The notes under the pieces were generated by a model, which saw only the letters and a program-made list of their open reading frames with translations, searched no databases and was not told the DNA's origin. Of a DNA stretch of 41,628 nt, positions 1-8,928 are shown in pieces. Both the position numbers and the translations under genes were made by a program. Position 1 is the stretch's first letter. Every line of letters begins with the position of its first letter. The stretch covers positions 1 through 41,628 of the forward strand of contig CAISJI010000090.1 of NCBI GenBank assembly GCA_903885565.1, given 5' to 3'. The stretch is from an uncultured Planctomycetaceae bacterium (GTDB taxonomy: Bacteria > Planctomycetota > Planctomycetia > Pirellulales > UBA1268).

Positions 1-318
1 ATGACACGGCAACCAACCATCGCGGTGGCATTATATGGACTGCCCCGCTGCTCGGCGGTCACCTTCCCTTCCATCGAGCAGCAGATCCTCGACCCCCTCC
101 GCCGCTGTGGCGACGTGCGGGTTTACTACCACCTCTTCCTGCAGGACCGGATCACCAATCGCCGATCTGATGAAGACGGGCTGCTGGACCGTTCCAACTA
201 CGACTTTTTCGGAGGCTTTCAAGGCCGCCTCGAACCGCCACCAATCGTGGCCCTGCCATTGCGGGCCAGCCGGGTTCGGCTGGGCGGGAAGATCCGCCCC
301 GAGCAGTTCACCGGCTGA
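1..318 (+). pseudogene. Truncated glycan-biosynthesis gene remnant
   Basis: The reading frame starts with ATG at the first base of the window and encodes 105 residues. The first 75 or so read like the N-terminus of proteins found in surface-polysaccharide loci (a beta strand IAVALYGLPR, then a region around RVYYHLFLQ, then NYDFF). After about residue 78 the sequence loses this character and stops, far short of a normal enzyme of this kind (roughly 300 residues). No other frame clearly continues the protein through 319-700. I infer a remnant broken by frameshift or deletion. Because the window starts here, the true start could lie further left. The family cannot be named from this fragment, and the link to glycan synthesis rests mainly on the neighbouring genes. 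Confidence 0.4.
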
Positions 319-754
319 TGCTGGCGACGACCGGGTCCGCAGTTGCACTTGTGGCGAGCCCGCCTCACACACGCCCTGATCCAACGCCACCGGAGCGAAT
401 CCTGACCGCCTCCGGGGAATGGACGATCGTGAAAAAAGGTGACAGCCACTGAAAACAGAGAATCGGGCAGCTTTACCAGATTTGGTGGCTGGCACCTTTT
501 TCTTGTATCCTTCTGGCAAAGTCTGGGGCTTCCCGCCAGCAACAGAGGTCGGTCCCCCCGCATGATTCATCTGCCAAGCGACACACATCTCGCCACGCTG
601 GGGCCTCACAGTCATTGACACGTTCCGGGCCTCGCCACCACTTTCGTCTCCTGCATCCAACACAGGCTCCCTCCTTCCACTGCCTGTTCATGGCATAGGT
701 TGGAACGCTGGTCGCCATCTGACTCTCCTGCTCCGGAGCGGATTAGCGCTCGTC
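319..754. other. Gene-free gap with a hairpin repeat
   Basis: No convincing coding sequence lies between the truncated gene and the membrane glycosyltransferase. The stretch holds the inverted repeat at 432-502 and presumably the promoter of the next gene, though I could not pick out clear -35/-10 boxes. Confidence 0.5.
432..502. repeat. REP-like inverted repeat
   Basis: Two arms, 432-450 (AAAAAAGGTGACAGCCACT) and 484-502 (starting GGTGGCTGGCACC), are reverse complements over about 17 positions with one mismatch. They are separated by 33 bases, and each arm has a run of A or T at its outer end. The shape is that of a REP/BIME-type palindromic unit or a transcription terminator. The A/T runs on both sides would let it work on either strand. 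No REP-associated transposase is present here. Confidence 0.6.
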
Positions 755-2959
755 GTGGCGGTTGCGGCGGTTGCCTACATGGGATTCAGTCTTTTCAGCC
801 ACTTCTCGGTCCACGACGACGAAGGGTGGATGATGATCGTCCTCCGCCATTTTCTCGATGGCGGCGTGATGTACGACCGAATTCCGAATACCTACGGCCC
901 GTTCTATTATCTGGTTTACGGGCTCACGTACGGGCCACTCGGAGTTCCCCTCACGACCGACGGCGTTCGCTTCGTGACCATGGGGTATTGGATTGGCTCG
1001 ATCGCCCTCTGCTGCCTCTGCGTCTGGCTCCTGACCCGCCAGGCTTCGATGGTCGCGCTCACTTTTCTCGGCGTGCTTTTTCACCTCACTACGCTGCGTT
1101 ACGAGCCCGCTCATCCCCAGGAGATCTGCACACTTCTCTTCGCCGGTCTTGCGGCGTCATCCGCCAGCGCCAGGCCCGGACGAAGCGAATTCCCCCTGGC
1201 TCTCGGCGCGGCGATCGCGACGAGCCTGACCTTCGTCAAGATCAACGTCGGGGTGCTCGCCGCAATCGCGTGGCTGATTTCGGTTCTGTTCGTGTTCGAT
1301 CGTGGCACGCTCTGGCGAGCCGCTCGCTGGGGCATCGCCGGGGCCGCAGTGGCCCTGCCTGTGCTCCTCACGAGCGGCAATCTGCACGATCGAGCCACTT
1401 TCAGATTGGCCGGCACCATGGTGCTCTCGGTGGTGTGTCTTCTCATCAGCCAACGGCATCGGGAACTCGAACGGACCCCGCCCCGGTGGTGGATCGTGGT
1501 GCTGGCACTTGTGCTTCCCGGCCTGCTCTCGTGCGTTTTTGTCTTCGTGAGAGGTACCTCGCCCCACGGCCTCTGGGAGGGGCTCGTTCTGCGGGCGATG
1601 AGGTTCACGGGGCACTTCCTCATTCCCCTCCCGAACGGACAGAGCGCCTGGCACGCCATCTGGGTGGCCCCACTCCTTCTCTGCACAGCGACCATCCTGC
1701 CGCCCCCCGCACACCCTCGTCTCAAGAGCCTCCAGACGCTCCTTATCGTGGGGCTGAAAATGCTGTTCGGCGGAGTCGTGTTCGCCACGGTGCTGGAAGC
1801 ACAGCGAACAGGCCAGTGGTGGGCCGGGAATGGCCGGCTGATCTTCTACGCCGCTCCCTTCCTGGGCCTGGCGCTCCTCCCGCCGTTTGCTGTGCCGAAC
1901 CGATCGCCTCTGGCCCGACTCTCCCTTTGCTGGTTCACCCTGCTTGAGGTGCTGATCATCTATCCCGTGGCTGGCACGCAGAGCACCACTGGCTCCTTTC
2001 TTTTCCTGCCGATCGCGGCGATCTGTCTGGGCGACGGGCTTGCTTGGCTACGCCGCCGGATTCAAGCAGGTTCGCTCGCTTCCACGGCTCTGCGGGCGTG
2101 GACGCCGGTGGTGTTGACCGCGGTCGTCGCGGTGCTGCTCCACCAGGTTGGCAAGGCCGAGCGCATCCATGCCTCCAGAGTGGTTCTCAATCTCCCGGGC
2201 GCGCACCAACTGCGTATCGAGGAGCATCAGGCAGCGGTCTACCGTTGGCTGGCCACGAACCTGACGCTTCACTCGGACACCTTTCTTGCGAATATCGGTC
2301 TCAACAGCCTCTATTTCTGGACGGGCAAGCCGACACCGAGCGATGTCACACTGAGTACTGTCGTGCAGGTCTTCTCAGACTCCGACCAGCACGACCTGAT
2401 GATCGACCTTGGGAGCCATGAGCGGGGCTTCTTTGTCTACCACGAACCCCTCTTCGGCCAGTTCACCCGCGACAATCAATCCACCATGGAGCCCAGGCTG
2501 ATCCGTGACATGCGGCAGGCCTATGACGATCGGGGGGCCGTGAATGGGTTCCATCTGCTGTCACTGAAATCACAGCCCGCACCCCGGCTTGTGGACTGCT
2601 GCCGATGGACCGATCCGCAAGCATTCTCTGTGTCGATCGCGGCTCGGCCCGGGCAATCACTCGGGCGTATCGCTCTTGACGACCTGACCACACGTCGGAC
2701 GGTCCCGCTTGCCGCCATCGCGACGATGGAAGGCCGGGATCGGAGCGAACAGGAGTCTTCTGGCGGCGGCTTCGCCCCCCCGATCGATCTTTCGGTAGAC
2801 CGCGAACTGCACGTCAGTCTCCGACCGGGGCATTCTGTCACAAACCATCAACTCCTCCTGCGGCTCTACGACACCGACGCGGGGCAGTTTGGCTCGCTGC
2901 CGTTTCTTGATCCCCCCACCCCGCAGTCGGATAACGAAGGTCCCGAATCGGCCCACTGA
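755..2959 (+). CDS. GT-C type membrane glycosyltransferase (GT39/ArnT-like)
   Basis: A multi-pass inner-membrane protein of about 734 residues. Just after the first hydrophobic segment comes an acidic loop (VHDDEGWMM), followed by a stretch ending in NTYGPFYYLVYG. This matches the first periplasmic loop of GT-C glycosyltransferases, whose Asp/Glu pair is catalytic and which use polyprenyl-phosphate sugars. About ten hydrophobic segments follow to roughly residue 470, then a soluble C-terminal domain. The probable role is adding a sugar to a surface glycan or lipid on the outer face of the membrane. The GTG start at 755 is uncertain: the frame stays open back to 566 without an ATG, and the first membrane helix would be longer with an upstream non-ATG start. 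The acceptor cannot be deduced. Confidence 0.75.
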   Translation: MAVAAVAYMGFSLFSHFSVHDDEGWMMIVLRHFLDGGVMYDRIPNTYGPFYYLVYGLTYGPLGVPLTTDGVRFVTMGYWIGSIALCCLCVWLLTRQASMVALTFLGVLFHLTTLRYEPAHPQEICTLLFAGLAASSASARPGRSEFPLALGAAIATSLTFVKINVGVLAAIAWLISVLFVFDRGTLWRAARWGIAGAAVALPVLLTSGNLHDRATFRLAGTMVLSVVCLLISQRHRELERTPPRWWIVVLALVLPGLLSCVFVFVRGTSPHGLWEGLVLRAMRFTGHFLIPLPNGQSAWHAIWVAPLLLCTATILPPPAHPRLKSLQTLLIVGLKMLFGGVVFATVLEAQRTGQWWAGNGRLIFYAAPFLGLALLPPFAVPNRSPLARLSLCWFTLLEVLIIYPVAGTQSTTGSFLFLPIAAICLGDGLAWLRRRIQAGSLASTALRAWTPVVLTAVVAVLLHQVGKAERIHASRVVLNLPGAHQLRIEEHQAAVYRWLATNLTLHSDTFLANIGLNSLYFWTGKPTPSDVTLSTVVQVFSDSDQHDLMIDLGSHERGFFVYHEPLFGQFTRDNQSTMEPRLIRDMRQAYDDRGAVNGFHLLSLKSQPAPRLVDCCRWTDPQAFSVSIAARPGQSLGRIALDDLTTRRTVPLAAIATMEGRDRSEQESSGGGFAPPIDLSVDRELHVSLRPGHSVTNHQLLLRLYDTDAGQFGSLPFLDPPTPQSDNEGPESAH

Positions 2960-3092
2960 CATCCAGCCACCAAACTGAGACTCTGAGGCATAGAATGCAG
3001 TTCGCCCCCTGGCGGCCACACGACCGGAGCGCCGCCCCTCCTCCGCCCGCTATCCCTGAAGAGACAGGCGTCAGAATGGAAAGCGGCCTGTC

Positions 3093-3857
3093 ATGAGCAT
3101 CAAACCTTCCCGCGAACGCGTGACGCAGTCACCCAAGTCGACACCGGCAATGAACCCCAAGCGAATCGCGATCGTGCAGTCGAATTACATCCCTTGGAAG
3201 GGATATTTCGACATGATTCGGCAGGTGGACGAGTTCATCCTGCTCGACAGCGTCCAATACACCCGGCGGGATTGGCGCAACAGAAATCGGATCAAGAGTC
3301 GTGGCGGAACCGTCTGGCTGACCATCCCGGTCAAGGCGACCGGACGATACCTCCAGTCGATCCGGGAAACCGAAATCTCGGATTCCGGCTGGGCGGAGCG
3401 TCACTGGGGCAAGCTCAAAGACGCGTATGATGAAGCGCCGCACTTCCAAGCCCATGCCCAACGGCTTGAAACCCTCTACGGCAAGGCTTCAGGGTGCCGA
3501 TTGTTGAGCGATGTCAATCGACTATTCCTGCAGGATCTCTGTTGCCTCCTCGGCATATCGACCCGACTGACAGACGATTACGAGTATCATCCTACCGGCT
3601 CGAAGACGGAACGGCTGGTGAGCTTGTGTCAGGCCGCCGGTGCAACAGAGTACCTGTCGGGCCCTGCCGCAAAAGACTATCTGACCCCGGAGGTCTTTGC
3701 TGAGGCCGGAATTGGTCTGTCGTGGATGCGCTATGACGGCTATCCCGAATACCCACAAGTCCACCCGCCGTTCGAACATGCCGTGAGCATCCTTGACGTG
3801 CTCGTTCACACAGGCCCAGAGGCGGCGCGGCACCTCCAGCGGGAGCCCCTTGCATGA
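3093..3857 (+). CDS. WbqC family protein
   Basis: A clear WbqC-like protein of 254 residues. The family hallmark is at residues 24-40 (RIAIVQSNYIPWKGYFD), with the later segment WLTIPVK and the C-terminal YPEYPQVHPPFEH. WbqC proteins occur in O-antigen and exopolysaccharide clusters and are thought to help build or attach modified sugars, but their exact reaction is not well established. Family members normally begin a few residues before the IAIVQ strand, so the ATG at 3150 (MNPKR) is a good alternative to the ATG at 3093. The stop overlaps the start of the methyltransferase by four bases (ATGA), which argues for translational coupling in one operon. Confidence 0.85.
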   Translation: MSIKPSRERVTQSPKSTPAMNPKRIAIVQSNYIPWKGYFDMIRQVDEFILLDSVQYTRRDWRNRNRIKSRGGTVWLTIPVKATGRYLQSIRETEISDSGWAERHWGKLKDAYDEAPHFQAHAQRLETLYGKASGCRLLSDVNRLFLQDLCCLLGISTRLTDDYEYHPTGSKTERLVSLCQAAGATEYLSGPAAKDYLTPEVFAEAGIGLSWMRYDGYPEYPQVHPPFEHAVSILDVLVHTGPEAARHLQREPLA

Positions 3858-4483
3858 CGTCGCCCGACATTCAGGAGCATGTCCGCAACTACTACACACG
3901 CAAGGTCACGGCCCACGGCCCCACCCCTCAGGGAGTGGACTGGAATTCCCGCGAGGGACAAGTCGAGCGGTTCGAACAACTCCTGAAGCTCTGCAACAGG
4001 GGCAGTGATTACAGCCTCATCGATCTGGGATGTGGCTACGGAGCCCTGCTCGATCACCTCAGGGCAGCCGGCGACCCGGTACTCTATCGGGGAATCGATA
4101 TCTCCGAGGCGATGATCCACGAAGCCCGGACGCTCCATCCGGACGAGCCTCCCGCCACATTCGAAGTCGGCGCCGCAAGCGACCAACCTGCCGATTACGT
4201 TGTGGCCAGCGGGATCTTGAACGTCAAGCAAACGACCCCCGACGAGATCTGGCACGAATATATCCTCGAGACTCTGGAGCAAATGTCGCGAATGTCAACG
4301 CGCGGATTCGCCTTCAATCTCCTGACAAGCTCGAGCGATCCCGACCGCCGGCGGCCAGATCTCCACTACGCCGTTCCCTGCCGCATGTTCGAGGCCTGTC
4401 AGCGGCGTTTCACCCGCCACGTGAGCCTTCTCCACGACTACGGGCTCTGGGAATTCACCATCCTCGTTCGGAAAGATCGATGA
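3854..4483 (+). CDS. Class I SAM-dependent methyltransferase
   Basis: A 209-residue cytoplasmic protein with the glycine-rich SAM-binding loop at residues 55-64 ([10 protein letters not shown]) and the acidic end of strand 2 at Asp82 (GIDIS), followed by MIHEA. The N-terminal part ([18 protein letters not shown]) resembles small-molecule methyltransferases from sugar clusters. It sits between wbqC-like and phyH-like genes, with ATGA overlaps on both sides, so the three are very likely made together and act on one product. The methyl acceptor, perhaps a sugar or its acyl group, cannot be told from the sequence. Confidence 0.85.
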   Translation: MTSPDIQEHVRNYYTRKVTAHGPTPQGVDWNSREGQVERFEQLLKLCNRGSDYSLIDLGCGYGALLDHLRAAGDPVLYRGIDISEAMIHEARTLHPDEPPATFEVGAASDQPADYVVASGILNVKQTTPDEIWHEYILETLEQMSRMSTRGFAFNLLTSSSDPDRRRPDLHYAVPCRMFEACQRRFTRHVSLLHDYGLWEFTILVRKDR

Positions 4484-5316
4484 AGCCCGAAGACACCCTC
4501 TTATGCTGCAGAACCGATGCCTGCTGGCTCGCGCACGCGCTCGACAGGATCCGCGACGTGGGGTACGCGCTGGTCACGGGCGCGGTTCCACAGGATATGC
4601 TCATAGAGACGGGTAACCGGCTCCGCATCGTCCACCAACGGATCCTCGCCGATATCGGCGAGGATCGCCTCAGCCGTGCTGGGGAGTTGGGCGTGCTCCG
4701 GCTGATGATGAAGTACGACCGCTTCTTCATGCGATATCTCGAGATTCCCGAGATCCTCGCCGTCGTCGACGCCACGGTGTCGCCAACGGCCGTTCTCCAC
4801 CTGCAGAATGGGTTCATCCTTCCGAGCCTCCCGAGCGGCTCCACCCCGGAGGTTTTTCAGAACAATTTCCATATGGATTTCCGCCGACTGCTGAACGGCT
4901 ACCTTGCCTCCATCAATGTTTTCATCGCGGTCAGCGAGTTCACGGTCGCGAACGGCTCGACGCTCGTTGTCCCCGGCTCACAGCAAAAAACGGAAACCCC
5001 TAACCGGGACTATCTCACCAGGAATGCCGTACCATTGACCTGTCCCCCTGGCACCATGATCGTCTTTGATTCCACGCTCTGGCACGCCTCCGGCCGCAAC
5101 GCCTCCGGCTCCGATCGCCTGGCGATCAATCACCAGTTCACGCGTTCGTGGATCAAGCCGCAGATCGATCATGTCCGCGCCTTGGGCGACGGCATGCTGC
5201 ACTCGTTGCCAGAACGATCCCGGCAACTCCTCGGCTGGTATACGCGAGTGGTGACGAGCCTCGAGGAGTATTATCAGCCCCCTGACAAACGGTTCTACCG
5301 GGCCGGACAGGGCTGA
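4480..5316 (+). CDS. Phytanoyl-CoA dioxygenase (PhyH) family oxygenase
   Basis: A 278-residue Fe(II)/2-oxoglutarate-dependent dioxygenase of the PhyH family. The iron-binding His-x-Asp is visible at His131 and Asp133 (FHMDFRR), the distal iron His at His202 (LWHASGRN), and an arginine that should bind 2-oxoglutarate lies shortly after (Arg205 or Arg213). The segment [11 protein letters not shown] is also typical. The start is set by the ATG that overlaps the stop of the methyltransferase gene; the frame continues upstream but there shadows that gene. In a glycan locus it probably hydroxylates a sugar, an amino-acyl substituent or a lipid precursor. The substrate is unknown. Confidence 0.85.
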   Translation: MKPEDTLLCCRTDACWLAHALDRIRDVGYALVTGAVPQDMLIETGNRLRIVHQRILADIGEDRLSRAGELGVLRLMMKYDRFFMRYLEIPEILAVVDATVSPTAVLHLQNGFILPSLPSGSTPEVFQNNFHMDFRRLLNGYLASINVFIAVSEFTVANGSTLVVPGSQQKTETPNRDYLTRNAVPLTCPPGTMIVFDSTLWHASGRNASGSDRLAINHQFTRSWIKPQIDHVRALGDGMLHSLPERSRQLLGWYTRVVTSLEEYYQPPDKRFYRAGQG

Positions 5317-5340
5317 CCCCGTCGCCTTTGGAGACTGCTT

Positions 5341-6117
5341 GTGATGGTGAAGCCGCCGGGTACGATCTTGCAGGGGATGTATCTGAAGGAACGCCTCCGA
5401 CGGCTCAAGCCGGGCCGGTTTCTGGAGGTGGGGTGCGGCTCAGGCTGGGTGAGCGAAATACTCCTTGGACAGGGGTGGACCGGAGCGGGAATTGATCTCA
5501 ACGCCCCGAGTCTGGCCCGCGCCGAAGCAACCAACCGGGCGTTCGTGCGCGATGGTCGCTACCGGACCAGGCACACCGACTTCCTCGAAGCCGATCCCTG
5601 GCTCGACCACGCTCGCTTCGACCTGATCATTTCCTGCATGGTCGTTGAGCACATGGACGACGCCTGTGAATCAGCCTACTTCAGACGCTGCCGACAACTC
5701 CTCGCCCCGGACGGACTCTTGATTACGATTGTGCCGGGATCGGAACCCCACTGGGGAATCGAGGACGAGATCGCCGGCCACTTCCGACGCTACACGCAAG
5801 ACTCTCTGGCGAGGCGCCTCGCTCAGGAATCGTGGGATGTTGTCCACCTCTCCGGACTCACGTTCCCGCTCTCCAACCTCCTTCTGGGGATGTCCAATGT
5901 CCTGGTTTGGTATGCTGAACGGGGCCAGAGGAGCCGCTCCATGCGGGAAAGGACAATGGCGTCGGGTGATCGATCGGTGTTCCTGAAGACCACGATTCCT
6001 GAAGTATTTGGAATCTTTCTCAACGAGTGGATTCTCTATCCGTGGCATCTCGCCCAGAAATGGTCGTGCCGGCACCCGTCGTGCTTGGTGCTCTACGCCG
6101 AAAGTCGACCGCGCTGA
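5341..6117 (+). CDS. Class I SAM-dependent methyltransferase
   Basis: A 258-residue methyltransferase with the SAM-binding motif at residues 28-35 (LEVGCGSG), an acidic ribose-binding residue at Asp52 (GIDLN), and the post-motif MVVEHMDD, as in Methyltransf_11/23 proteins. The C-terminal third is longer than the minimal fold and contains hydrophobic stretches (LSNLLLGMSNVLVWY; FLNEWILYPWHL) that could touch the membrane, suggesting a lipid-linked substrate. Translation can begin at GTG 5341 or at the adjacent ATG 5344. It follows the PhyH gene after 24 bases on the same strand, so it is likely in the same transcript. Confidence 0.8.
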   Translation: MMVKPPGTILQGMYLKERLRRLKPGRFLEVGCGSGWVSEILLGQGWTGAGIDLNAPSLARAEATNRAFVRDGRYRTRHTDFLEADPWLDHARFDLIISCMVVEHMDDACESAYFRRCRQLLAPDGLLITIVPGSEPHWGIEDEIAGHFRRYTQDSLARRLAQESWDVVHLSGLTFPLSNLLLGMSNVLVWYAERGQRSRSMRERTMASGDRSVFLKTTIPEVFGIFLNEWILYPWHLAQKWSCRHPSCLVLYAESRPR

Positions 6118-6184
6118 CTCCTCCGTCACCAGCCCTCGTCTGCCTGTCCGTCGCCCCGCAGGGATGCCCGAACGGGACCCAAGC

Positions 6185-6847
6185 ATGACAGCACCGATTG
6201 TACTCTTCGGAACCGGCCAGATCGCCGAACTTGCCGCCTTCTATTTCACCCACGACTCTTCGCAGAGCATCGCCGCGTACACCGTGGACGGACAGCACAT
6301 GAAGGAACCTTCCCTGCGCGGCCTTCCGGTGGTCGCCTTTGAGGAGGTCGAGAAAGCATTTCCGCCCGACCGCTATGCGATGTTCGTCGCCGTCAGCTAT
6401 TCGGGGATGAATACACTCCGCGCCCAGAAGTTCATCCAGGCGCGCCAGAAGGGCTACGAACTGGCCCACTACATCAGTTCGAAGGCGACCGTCTGGCCGG
6501 GCTTCCAGCGGCGTGCCAATCAGTTCATCCTCGAAGACAACACAATCCAGCCGTTCGCCCGTATCGGCGAAAACGTCACCCTGTGGAGCGGCAACCATGT
6601 CGGCCATCATTCGTCCATCGGCGATCATGTGTTTGTGTCATCACATGTCGTTATTTCGGGCAACGTCACCATCGGTCAGCGATGCTTTCTTGGGGTGAAT
6701 GCCACCATCCGCGAAGGGATCCATGTCGCCGATGGAACTTTGATTGGTGCCGGATCGCTCGTCATGAAGAATACCGCCGAGGACTCGCTCCACGCGGCAC
6801 GGGCCACACAGGCGTCGCCCGTACCTGCCAGCCGCTCGGGGCTGTAG
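6185..6847 (+). CDS. PglD/NeuD-like sugar acetyltransferase
   Basis: A 220-residue protein with a small N-terminal Rossmann-like domain (IVLFGTGQIAE, residues 4-14) followed by a left-handed beta-helix of hexapeptide repeats. The repeat region runs from about residue 115 to 205 and includes IGENVTLWSGNHVGHHSSIGD, with the probable catalytic His in GHHSSIGD. This is the layout of PglD, NeuD and VioB, which transfer acetyl from acetyl-CoA to an amino or hydroxyl group of a nucleotide sugar. The WecE-like aminotransferase at 9871-11025 would make a suitable 4-amino-4,6-dideoxy sugar, so N-acetylation of that product is an attractive inference. An in-frame ATG at 6164 is an alternative start. Confidence 0.8.
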   Translation: MTAPIVLFGTGQIAELAAFYFTHDSSQSIAAYTVDGQHMKEPSLRGLPVVAFEEVEKAFPPDRYAMFVAVSYSGMNTLRAQKFIQARQKGYELAHYISSKATVWPGFQRRANQFILEDNTIQPFARIGENVTLWSGNHVGHHSSIGDHVFVSSHVVISGNVTIGQRCFLGVNATIREGIHVADGTLIGAGSLVMKNTAEDSLHAARATQASPVPASRSGL

Positions 6848-6964
6848 AGTGCTGGCTTCCCTGACCTATTGTCGCTCGAGGGAACCCCGGCCAAGGCGAT
6901 GCACCACAGGGGCTTCGGCTGCCGAATCGAGCGGCCTCACACATCTGTTCACGGACCGCTGGGT

Positions 6965-7885
6965 ATGAAGTGGCGAAAACTCGGCCGGATTTTCTGCGCC
7001 TCGGGGGAATACCCGTGGATGCGCACGCATGCTGCCAACCCGATCGCGGAATCGCTCGAAGGCTCGCTCGTCAGGATCTACTTCAACTGCCGTGATGACG
7101 CCAACCGGGCATATGTCGCCTGGCTCCTGATCGATCTCGACCAACCACACAAGATCCTCGAACTCTCCCGCCAGCCGGCCTTCAGCCCCGGCCCCCGCGG
7201 TGCTTTCGATGACCGCGGGGTCTCGATTGGCTGCCTCGTGACCGGGCGAAACCGAACGCTGCTCTACTACGTCGGCTGGAATCTCGGACGAGACACCCCG
7301 TGGCGAAACGCGATCGGTCTGGCGGAAATGCTCCCCGACGCGAATGGCGAACCGGTCTTTGAGAGGATCGCTCCCGGCCCGATTCTCGACCGCGATCCCC
7401 ATGACCCATACAACCTCTCCTACCCGTGGGTTATCGGTGAGGCAGGCGCATGGAAGATGTGGTACGGCACCAACCTCACGCCGACGCCGGACGATTTGCG
7501 GGACATACCGCATGCTTTCAAGCTCGCCGAATCGGACGACGGCGTGCACTGGCGGCGGTATCACCAGTCGCTCTGCCTGGGGGGTGATCTGCGTGGCGAC
7601 TGCGCGTTCACTCGCCCCTGCGTGATTCGTGACGGTGACCTCTACAGGATGTGGTACTGCCATCGCGGGGAGGTGTACAACATCGGCTACGCCGAGAGCC
7701 ATGACGGTCTGCACTGGACCCGCAAGGACGCCCGAGTGGGCATCTCACCCTCGCCCGACGGGTGGGACGCCGACGCGCTGTCGTACCCTTCCGTGTTTGA
7801 TCACGGGAGTCACCGGTACATGCTCTATAATGGCCCGCAATACGGCGTTACAGGCTTCGGCCTCGCGGTGCTCGAGAAGAGCTGA
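6965..7885 (+). CDS. Five-bladed beta-propeller glycosidase-like protein
   Basis: A 306-residue protein with repeated blade motifs: WKMWYGTN, DGVHWRR, YRMWYCHRGEVYNIGYAESHDGLHW and HRYMLYNG. These are typical of the GH32/GH43/GH130 propeller superfamily and of the many glycosidase-like proteins found in capsule loci. No signal peptide is seen, so it probably acts in the cytoplasm on sugars or precursors, or serves as a transferase or phosphorylase. The ATG at 6965 is chosen because the fold starts there (MKWRKLGRIF); the open frame reaches back to 6869 but adds nothing recognisable. It lies between the acetyltransferase and a GT2 gene on the same strand. The exact activity is unknown. Confidence 0.7.
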   Translation: MKWRKLGRIFCASGEYPWMRTHAANPIAESLEGSLVRIYFNCRDDANRAYVAWLLIDLDQPHKILELSRQPAFSPGPRGAFDDRGVSIGCLVTGRNRTLLYYVGWNLGRDTPWRNAIGLAEMLPDANGEPVFERIAPGPILDRDPHDPYNLSYPWVIGEAGAWKMWYGTNLTPTPDDLRDIPHAFKLAESDDGVHWRRYHQSLCLGGDLRGDCAFTRPCVIRDGDLYRMWYCHRGEVYNIGYAESHDGLHWTRKDARVGISPSPDGWDADALSYPSVFDHGSHRYMLYNGPQYGVTGFGLAVLEKS

Positions 7886-7954
7886 TGCTTCACAGCCCTG
7901 CTTGACTCCTCTGCGCCAAAACGGCACGGCAGTTTTTCATCGACCGACAGGCCC

Positions 7955-8920
7955 ATGATCGACATCAGCATCATCAGTCCCGTGTACGGGTGCCAGCGCT
8001 GCCTGGAAGCGCTCCACCACCGCATCTCCCAGACCGTCCAAGCCCTCGGGCTGGAGTATGAGATCGTGCTCGTGGACGACTGTGGGCCCGATGATTCCTG
8101 GCTGGTGATATCGGCTCTGGCTCGCCGTGATCCTGCCCACGTGCGGGCCATTCGCCTCAGTCGTAATTTCGGCCAGCATAAGGCGATCTCCGCGGGGCTG
8201 CGCGAGTGCCGGGGACAGGCGGCGGTGGTGCTCGACTGCGATCTCCAGGAGCCACCCGAGATCATCCCCAGACTTTACGAGAAGTTTCAGGAAGGGCATC
8301 AGGTGGTCTTCGCGCGGCGACTGTCCCGGAAGCACTCGCTGCTCAAGCGAGCGACATCGTGGGCTTACGACCGGATCATCCGTTTGCTCAGCGGCCACCC
8401 CCCACGGCCCGACTTGGGCTCGCTGAGCCTGATCGGTCGACCTGTGATTGATCAGTTCAATACGTTTCAGGACATTAATCGACATTACCTTCATATCGTC
8501 CAGTGGCTCGGGTTCACCCCGGTGATGATCGACTACGTTCATCAGCCCCGCGCGTCGGGAAAAAGCGGCTATTCCCTTTCGCAACTCCTGCGGCATGCGA
8601 TCCAGGGCCTCCTCTTCCAAAACACTCGCTGGCTCGAGGCGGTCGTGCTGCTGGGGGCCCTGATTTCGATGCTGGGACTTACCGTGGGCGGGTGGGCCTT
8701 CTGGACAGCGCTGCATGGCAGTCCTCCGCCCGGCTGGGCAAGCACCTTGGTGATCACCTCTCTACTGGGCGGCGCCATCATCGCCATCCAGGGGGTCGTG
8801 GGACTGTACGTCGGCCAGATTTTTGAGCAGGTGAAAGGGCGACCGTTGTACGTGGTTGCCGAACGAATTGGTGGTCTTGATCCTCCGTCCTCCTCAGGGA
8901 CCACTTCAGGGCAGGGATGA
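7955..8920 (+). CDS. Polyprenyl-phosphate glycosyltransferase, GT2 (GtrB/DPM1-like)
   Basis: A 321-residue GT2 enzyme. Residues 1-220 form the GT-A domain, with the start ISIISPVYGCQ, the donor region VLVDDCGPDDSW, and the DxD-type metal site in VVLDCDLQEPPE. Two membrane helices follow at about 230-255 and 268-290. This is the architecture of GtrB, ArnC and dolichyl-phosphate mannose synthases, which load a sugar from a nucleotide donor onto undecaprenyl phosphate. It could supply the GT-C enzyme at 755-2959 with its lipid-linked donor. It ends only 8 bases from the convergent methyltransferase gene. Confidence 0.85.
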   Translation: MIDISIISPVYGCQRCLEALHHRISQTVQALGLEYEIVLVDDCGPDDSWLVISALARRDPAHVRAIRLSRNFGQHKAISAGLRECRGQAAVVLDCDLQEPPEIIPRLYEKFQEGHQVVFARRLSRKHSLLKRATSWAYDRIIRLLSGHPPRPDLGSLSLIGRPVIDQFNTFQDINRHYLHIVQWLGFTPVMIDYVHQPRASGKSGYSLSQLLRHAIQGLLFQNTRWLEAVVLLGALISMLGLTVGGWAFWTALHGSPPPGWASTLVITSLLGGAIIAIQGVVGLYVGQIFEQVKGRPLYVVAERIGGLDPPSSSGTTSGQG

Positions 8921-8928
8921 GCCGCGGG

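Noticed and set aside
700..1947. A 415-codon plus-strand open frame overlapping the membrane glycosyltransferase
   Set aside because: Its translation is Arg/Pro/Ser-rich without any motif, whereas the overlapping frame has membrane helices and the GT-C acidic loop.
4030..4479. Upstream extension of the PhyH gene to 4030
   Set aside because: The extension overlaps the methyltransferase gene in another frame and adds no PhyH sequence. The ATGA junction at 4480 gives a natural start.
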